Shown here: positions 5,198 to 9,247 of the stretch, one piece after another
How positions within the stretch are numbered: the stretch's first letter is position 1
How the letters are laid out: each line of letters opens with the position of its first letter
Assembly (NCBI GenBank): GCA_009779295.1
Contig: WREN01000076.1
Coordinates: 1-9,247, forward strand
DNA: 9,247 bases
Direction: 5' to 3'
Origin: Oscillospiraceae bacterium
GTDB taxonomy: Bacteria; Bacillota; Clostridia; Oscillospirales; CAG-272
Program-made: the position numbers and the translations under genes
Notes under the pieces: generated by a model
Seen by the model: the letters and a program-made list of their open reading frames with translations, nothing else
Told to the model about the DNA's origin: nothing
Databases searched by the model: none

Positions 5198-7665
5198 TTA
5201 AACCAAGTATCGCCGTAGGAAACATCAACGGTCAGCGGAATCTTAAACCCCGGAATATCCTCCATGCACCGCTTGAGTATCGCGCACGACTCTTCCCTGC
5301 AATCCTTGTGGCTCTCGACGACCAATTCGTCATGCACCTGCAAGATCAACCGCGCATCGATTCCGGCTTTTTTTAGCTCGGCAGAGGTATTGATCATCGC
5401 GATTTTGATAATATCCGCGGCTGTACCCTGAATGGGGCTGTTCATCGCGACCCTTTCGCCGAAACTTCGAATAGGGGCTTTCGCCGATTTCAACTCCGGA
5501 ATATACCTGCGCCGACCGAACCTCGTGGTGACGTAGCCCAGCTCATACGCTTCCGCGACGGTATTCTTCAAGTATCTGTCGACGTCGGCATATTTTTCAA
5601 GATAGCTTTTGATATACTCGCCCGCTTGATATTTCGTAACGCCTATATCTGCGGCGAGCGAGAAGTCGCCGATGCCGTAGATGATACCAAAGTTGACGGC
5701 TTTGGCGCGTTTACGCATTTCCGGTGTTACGTTTTCGATCGGCACATCGAACACTTGCGACGCTGTTATCGCGTGGATGTCGTCTCCGTTCACGAACGCT
5801 TGCGTCATGATTCTGTCGCCGGAAATATCCGCGAGCAGACGCAATTCTATCTGCGAATAATCGGCATCAATCAGCACGTAATCGTGCGATTCCGGTATGA
5901 AGAACTTGCGCAGTTCCCTGCCCTGCGGCTGACGTATCGGGATATTCTGTAAGTTCGGTTCGGTTGAAGACAACCGCCCCGTAGCTGTCACGGTCTGATT
6001 GAACGTCGTATGGATTCGACCGTTCTGATCGGCGACTTTCAACAAACCGTCGGCGTAAGTGGATTTCAATTTAGAAACCTGCCGAAATTCGAGGATATGG
6101 TCGATGATCGGACTATACGGACGCAGCTTTTCCAAAACTTCCGCTTCGGTAGAATATCCGGTTTTTTTCTTTTTGAATGTTGGCAAATCCAACTTCTCAA
6201 ACAAAAGCTCACCGAGTTGTTTGGGCGAATTGATATTAAACTCCTCGCCGGCAAATTTGAAAACTTGCTGCGAACACTCATCGATATACTGTTGCAATTT
6301 ATTCGCGTAATTCACAAGCCCGAACCGATCGACTTTGAACCCGTAAATCTCCATTTCAGATAATACCGCGGCAAGCGGCAATTCGATGTTCTTATAAAGG
6401 TCGTATTGATTGTCGGCGCGGAGTTTTTCGTTCAGAACGTTGTATAATTTATGCGTTGTGTAGGTGCTGTCTTCGGAAGTTGTATTCAAATAAGCGGCGG
6501 AAAGGCGCGTAATATCATACGAATTATCTGTAGAGTTTGAAACATAAGCCGCGAGCATAACGTCAAAATTACAATTGAATTTAATTCCTTCATTTGCCAA
6601 AAGAGTATAAAAATACTTGCTGTCGTAAACGTTGATACCGGATTCGAAAAAGTCTTTTAATTCGGAAAGGGTCTCATATTGCACGCTAAAATTTCCTTCA
6701 TCCGCAACGACGAACAGCGTATTATTTTTTATTTCCGCGGTAATGATACCATCTTTGGGAAGTTCTGCGGCGTTAATTTTATTATAAGTTACCGTTTCAA
6801 CATCGGAAGCGAGATTCAAACGTTTAATCATAGCGGTAAATTCGAGTTCGTTGAAAATTTCAAGCAGACCGTGACGGTCATACTCTTTACGAATTATATC
6901 GTCGAGTGTGATTTCAAGCGGGACCTCTGTATCAATCTTCGCGAGGAACCGCGAAAGATACGCGTTTTCTTTGCCGGTAATGATTTTCGTTTTTATTGAA
7001 TTAGTTACAGTCGTGTCGGATTCAATTTCATCGTATAAATTGTCGAGATTATTAAATAACGAAATTAATTTGAGCGCTGTTTTTTCACCGATACCCGCTA
7101 CGCCCGGTATATTATCCGACGAATCTCCCATCAACGCCTTAACGTCAACGAAAACTGACGGGTCAATGCCGTAATCTGCTTTGAATTTCTCTGCGTCATA
7201 TTTCACGGTATCACTGTTCGACGCTAATAAAACGCTGATATTCTCACAGATAAGCTGCAACGAATCGCGGTCGCCGGTTAAAATATAAGAATGGGTGTCG
7301 TCTTCGGCGAAATTTGCGACTGTGCCGATAATATCGTCCGCTTCATAACCGGGCTTTTGCAAAACTTTCAATCCGAGCAATTCCACGCATTTCTTGGCGT
7401 AAGGCAGCTGCACCGCCAATTCGTCAGGCATACCCTTACGTGTGGCTTTATAACCGTCGTACTTTTCGTGTCGGAAAGTCGGCGCGGGCAAATCAAACGC
7501 CACCGCCCCGTAATCCGGATTCAGCGTTTCGATGTGTTTCAATAAAATATTTAAAAATCCGTAAACGGCGTTCGTACACAAACCGTTTTTAGTAGTCAGG
7601 GGATTGATCGCATAGAAGGCGCGGTTCAGAATACTGTTTCCGTCGATTATGAGAATGTTTTTCAT
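5194..7665 (-). CDS. polA: DNA polymerase I
   Basis: An 823-residue repair and Okazaki-fragment-processing polymerase. Residues 1-290 are the 5' nuclease, with metal-binding acids intact (Asp8, Asp58, Glu108/Asp110/Asp111 in GYEADD, Asp132/Asp134 in TGDRD, Asp181/Asp184 in GDSSD). Residues about 300-450 are a vestigial 3'-5' exonuclease: the DxE motif reads TAE (309-311), and the NLKYD motif reads DSKYF with Phe at the catalytic Asp position. No proofreading is therefore expected, as in Bacillus-type enzymes. Residues about 450-823 are the polymerase: motif A DADYSQIELR (Asp602, steric-gate Glu607), motif B with Arg651, Lys655, Phe659 and Tyr663, and motif C QVHDE (776-780). Phe659 matches Escherichia coli Phe762. 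The start at 7665 is preferred over the ATG at 7683 because GAGG (7676-7673) lies 7 bases ahead and homology begins there. The lipoprotein gene overlaps its stop. Confidence 0.97.
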   Translation of the reverse strand: MKNILIIDGNSILNRAFYAINPLTTKNGLCTNAVYGFLNILLKHIETLNPDYGAVAFDLPAPTFRHEKYDGYKATRKGMPDELAVQLPYAKKCVELLGLKVLQKPGYEADDIIGTVANFAEDDTHSYILTGDRDSLQLICENISVLLASNSDTVKYDAEKFKADYGIDPSVFVDVKALMGDSSDNIPGVAGIGEKTALKLISLFNNLDNLYDEIESDTTVTNSIKTKIITGKENAYLSRFLAKIDTEVPLEITLDDIIRKEYDRHGLLEIFNELEFTAMIKRLNLASDVETVTYNKINAAELPKDGIITAEIKNNTLFVVADEGNFSVQYETLSELKDFFESGINVYDSKYFYTLLANEGIKFNCNFDVMLAAYVSNSTDNSYDITRLSAAYLNTTSEDSTYTTHKLYNVLNEKLRADNQYDLYKNIELPLAAVLSEMEIYGFKVDRFGLVNYANKLQQYIDECSQQVFKFAGEEFNINSPKQLGELLFEKLDLPTFKKKKTGYSTEAEVLEKLRPYSPIIDHILEFRQVSKLKSTYADGLLKVADQNGRIHTTFNQTVTATGRLSSTEPNLQNIPIRQPQGRELRKFFIPESHDYVLIDADYSQIELRLLADISGDRIMTQAFVNGDDIHAITASQVFDVPIENVTPEMRKRAKAVNFGIIYGIGDFSLAADIGVTKYQAGEYIKSYLEKYADVDRYLKNTVAEAYELGYVTTRFGRRRYIPELKSAKAPIRSFGERVAMNSPIQGTAADIIKIAMINTSAELKKAGIDARLILQVHDELVVESHKDCREESCAILKRCMEDIPGFKIPLTVDVSYGDTWFK

Positions 7666-7695
7666 GGGATAACCTCGTTTCATATAGTTATATTC

Positions 7696-7728
7696 ATTAT
7701 ATAACGTAATAATTAATATTTTTTACAA
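7696..7728 (-). promoter_or_regulatory. polA: Probable polA promoter
   Basis: On the - strand TATAAT lies at 7701-7696, giving a transcription start near 7689 and a leader of about 25 bases that includes the GAGG ribosome binding site. The -35 is unclear. TTGTAA at 7728-7723 is 21 bases away from TATAAT, or 19 bases from the overlapping TATATA at 7703-7698. A 14-base sequence ending in this TTG also occurs over the -35 of the pyrophosphokinase promoter. Confidence 0.45.
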
Positions 7729-7767
7729 GTATTGTTAAATTAATTTACAAAAAAAAAATTTTATCTA

Positions 7768-7796
7768 TTGATTAACCGGACAGCGTGTAGTATAAT
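7768..7796 (+). promoter_or_regulatory. Sigma-A promoter of the NYN-domain gene
   Basis: TTGATT (7768-7773), a 17-base spacer and TATAAT (7791-7796) form a strong promoter, with a run of ten A's (7749-7758) just upstream that could act as an UP element. The start site would be near 7803, leaving a leader of about 70 bases. It is divergent from the polA promoter in the same gap. Confidence 0.7.
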
Positions 7797-7802
7797 ATAA
7801 TA

Positions 7803-7874
7803 GAAAATATAATAGGCCACTCAGGACCGGGGTGATTCAAAAAACCAGAAAGGAGGTCATGTAAAGAGTAAAAG
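7803..7874 (+). promoter_or_regulatory. NYN gene leader with strong, misplaced Shine-Dalgarno and ATG-TAA minimal frame
   Basis: The leader has a relatively GC-rich core (7815-7833) in an otherwise AT-rich gap. A perfect AGGAGG (7851-7856) lies 18 bases before the NYN ATG, too far for normal initiation. An ATG directly followed by TAA (7859-7864) lies only 2 bases after it. An in-frame TAA at 7869-7871 rules out a longer NYN start. Only a weak GAG (7866-7868) lies at normal spacing. GACC (7825-7828) could pair with GGTC (7855-7858) over part of the AGGAGG. No known riboswitch family was recognised. Confidence 0.4.
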
Positions 7875-8714
7875 ATGTCATTTTTTTCAGGATTATTTAG
7901 AAAAAAAATTAAAAAACCACACACAACAGTACCAATAAAAAGACAGCGCGCCGTAGTTTTTGTTGACTACGAACACTGGTTTATCTCTCTTGACAGGTTA
8001 TATAAAACGCGTCCGGATATTAAAAGCTGGTATACGAAACTGGCAAAAGAATTTGAAATAAAAGAGGTAATGTTTTTCGGTGATTTTTCGAACTCAACTC
8101 TCAGGTCGGATATACCGCGTATCCGCGAAATAACAAATTATATTATAGAGACGCAAAATGCCTCACAGTATCATAAAAAAGATTTTACAGATTTTATTAT
8201 GCTTGATCACATTTATCAAAAAGCTATAACATCTTCGGATATTGATATTTTCATTATTTTTTCCGGAGACGGTCATTTCAGTTCCGTGGTGAGTTTTCTT
8301 ACGGCGCGGTTAGGCAAACAAGTCGGTATTTACGGAATCAAAGAAGCAATAAGCACGCAGCTTAAAAATTGCGCGAACTGGACTGTCGAACTGCCGGAAA
8401 AACAACCCGATCCGATGCTTGAATATTATCAGATGATACTAAGGAATTTAAAACACGTGGAAGCGAGCAACGAAAAAATACAGGGTACGAAAAAAATCAA
8501 GTCCTTCCCTACTTTCTGGGGAACAGTCGACGCAACGAAACGTTACAACAACGCCGACAAGAGTACGCTCGTAAAAGCGATGCGCTCGATGATAGAAAAA
8601 GGTTACTTGTATCAGTCGCACGAACGCGTGAGCGCGCAGTCGCCGAAAAAAGTAAAGGTTATCAATATCGATTGGAACAAAGTTAAAAACGACGGGATCT
8701 GGAAACCCGATTAG
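7875..8714 (+). CDS. NYN-domain (PIN-like, DUF88/LabA-type) protein, putative ribonuclease
   Basis: A 279-residue protein. After a short basic N-terminus (about 1-25), residues 26-172 match an NYN domain (PF01936), a PIN-like fold that in characterised members cleaves RNA using clustered acidic residues. Candidate metal ligands are Asp31 in VVFVDYEHW, Asp106 and Asp111 in KDFTDFIMLD, and Asp132 in the SGDGHFSSVV motif. GKQVGIYG (148-154) is the usual final strand. The C-terminal part (about 175-279) is charged. The stretch FPTFWGTVDATKRYNNADKSTLVKAMRSMIEKGYLYQS could be a winged-helix-like nucleic-acid-binding unit, though I cannot assign a family. All expected acidic residues are present, so activity is likely; the target is unknown. 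It has its own promoter and overlaps the stop of the opposing gene by 4 bases. Confidence 0.8.
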   Translation: MSFFSGLFRKKIKKPHTTVPIKRQRAVVFVDYEHWFISLDRLYKTRPDIKSWYTKLAKEFEIKEVMFFGDFSNSTLRSDIPRIREITNYIIETQNASQYHKKDFTDFIMLDHIYQKAITSSDIDIFIIFSGDGHFSSVVSFLTARLGKQVGIYGIKEAISTQLKNCANWTVELPEKQPDPMLEYYQMILRNLKHVEASNEKIQGTKKIKSFPTFWGTVDATKRYNNADKSTLVKAMRSMIEKGYLYQSHERVSAQSPKKVKVINIDWNKVKNDGIWKPD

Positions 8715-9247
8715 AGATTGTAAAATTGTTTAACAAATTCGTCAACATTAACTTCGGATTCAACCCGTTCGATAACCGGCGGTCCGAATTTGAACCTTCC
8801 GTATACGGCGCCTTTAAATTCTCCGTCAACCAAAATATAATGAAGTACATCTTTCTTGTATTTTGCTTTGAGTGAATGTTCGTTGGACTTAACCAAAAAG
8901 TCATTCCGGTGCAAAAGATAAACCGAATTCGGCAACTCTAAATCTTCATTTTCAAGCAAATCATGATCCTCGGTTCGCATGTAGCCATATTCAGTTTTCA
9001 AAATAATACCGCTGTCGGTGAGTTCATCGATCGCGGTTTTTATTTCACCCATAGGCAACCCGTAATATGATTTCGCCATATTTTCATCAAACGCAACATT
9101 CAATTTCGCGAAACGCTGCAAAACGATTTTCAACGCTTCGAGTTTAGAATATTTCATCAAGTTCACGTCTTCAAATTCGCGCTCAAATATATACCATCCC
9201 CTGTCGCCGTCGTTATCGACCTGATCTTCGTAGACGATAAACGCTTC
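8711..9247 (-). CDS. Winged-helix-like protein, C-terminal part (5' end outside window)
   Basis: The frame stays open to the right edge, giving 178 visible codons. The GTG at 9166 and ATG at 9157 are internal, because codons upstream (EAFIVYEDQVDNDGDRGWYIFEREFEDV) read as protein. The middle region (SKLEALKIVLQRFAKLNVAF, then SYYGLPMGEIKTAIDELTDSGIILKTEYGYMR) looks like a winged helix. The following SVYLLHRNDFLVKSNEHSLK and HYILVDGEFKGAVYGRFKFGP resemble the C-terminal half of YcaQ/AlkZ-like (HTH_42, PF06224) proteins, some of which are DNA glycosylases. That resemblance is from memory and weak; the diagnostic N-terminal catalytic residues are outside the window. Its TAA (8713-8711) overlaps the NYN gene's TAG, so the two genes converge. 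Confidence 0.6.
   Translation of the reverse strand, partial: EAFIVYEDQVDNDGDRGWYIFEREFEDVNLMKYSKLEALKIVLQRFAKLNVAFDENMAKSYYGLPMGEIKTAIDELTDSGIILKTEYGYMRTEDHDLLENEDLELPNSVYLLHRNDFLVKSNEHSLKAKYKKDVLHYILVDGEFKGAVYGRFKFGPPVIERVESEVNVDEFVKQFYNL

Noticed and set aside
5626..7545. Several open frames of 80-120 codons on the + strand opposite polA
   Set aside because: They are antisense shadows of a highly conserved gene, without ribosome binding sites or recognisable motifs.
7811..7860. A preQ1-like or other riboswitch in the NYN leader
   Set aside because: An A-rich segment precedes the AGGAGG, but no stable stem or pseudoknot matching a known class could be drawn; only a 4-base pairing was found.

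Overview
The window (about 9.2 kb, no tRNA, rRNA, CRISPR array or insertion sequence seen) looks like chromosomal DNA from an uncultured member of the Clostridia or a related low-to-mid GC Firmicute. This rests on strong GGAGG-type ribosome binding sites, consensus sigma-A promoters in AT-rich gaps, an SdpI-family membrane protein, a COG1453-type aldo/keto reductase with two Fe-S clusters, and a DNA polymerase I whose 3'-5' exonuclease domain is vestigial, as in Bacillus and Clostridium. The lineage assignment is an inference; no marker here fixes a genus.

Left part (1-3663), all on the + strand. It opens with the C-terminal end of a D-2-hydroxyacid dehydrogenase, followed closely by a small AT-rich SdpI-like membrane protein and an AAC(3)-family N-acetyltransferase. 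A consensus promoter then begins a second unit: a divergent ribose-phosphate pyrophosphokinase and, 20 bases later, an iron-sulfur aldo/keto reductase. The pyrophosphokinase keeps the catalytic Lys/Arg and metal-binding His/Asp, but its ATP-binding and ribose-phosphate-binding motifs are rewritten.

Middle (3664-4757). A 212-base gap contains an 85% AT stretch, three exact matches to the relaxed DnaA-box consensus TTWTNCACA on one strand, and an imperfect hairpin ending in a T run. A LysR-type regulator gene follows. No dnaA gene is in view, so the DnaA-box cluster is best treated as a candidate DnaA-binding or regulatory site rather than a proven origin.

Right part (4758-9247). On the - strand lies polA, followed by a small lipoprotein gene whose ATG overlaps the polA TGA. 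The lipoprotein frame appears to be broken by one extra base near its 3' end. Divergent from polA is an NYN-domain (PIN-like nuclease) protein with a strong promoter and an oddly spaced ribosome binding site over a two-codon ATG-TAA frame. It ends in a 4-base convergent overlap with a winged-helix-like protein gene that runs off the right edge.

I found no complete new defence or mobile system. The features most worth following are the DnaA-box cluster, the altered pyrophosphokinase active site, the prs promoter whose -10 abuts the Shine-Dalgarno sequence, the NYN leader, and the frameshifted lipoprotein.
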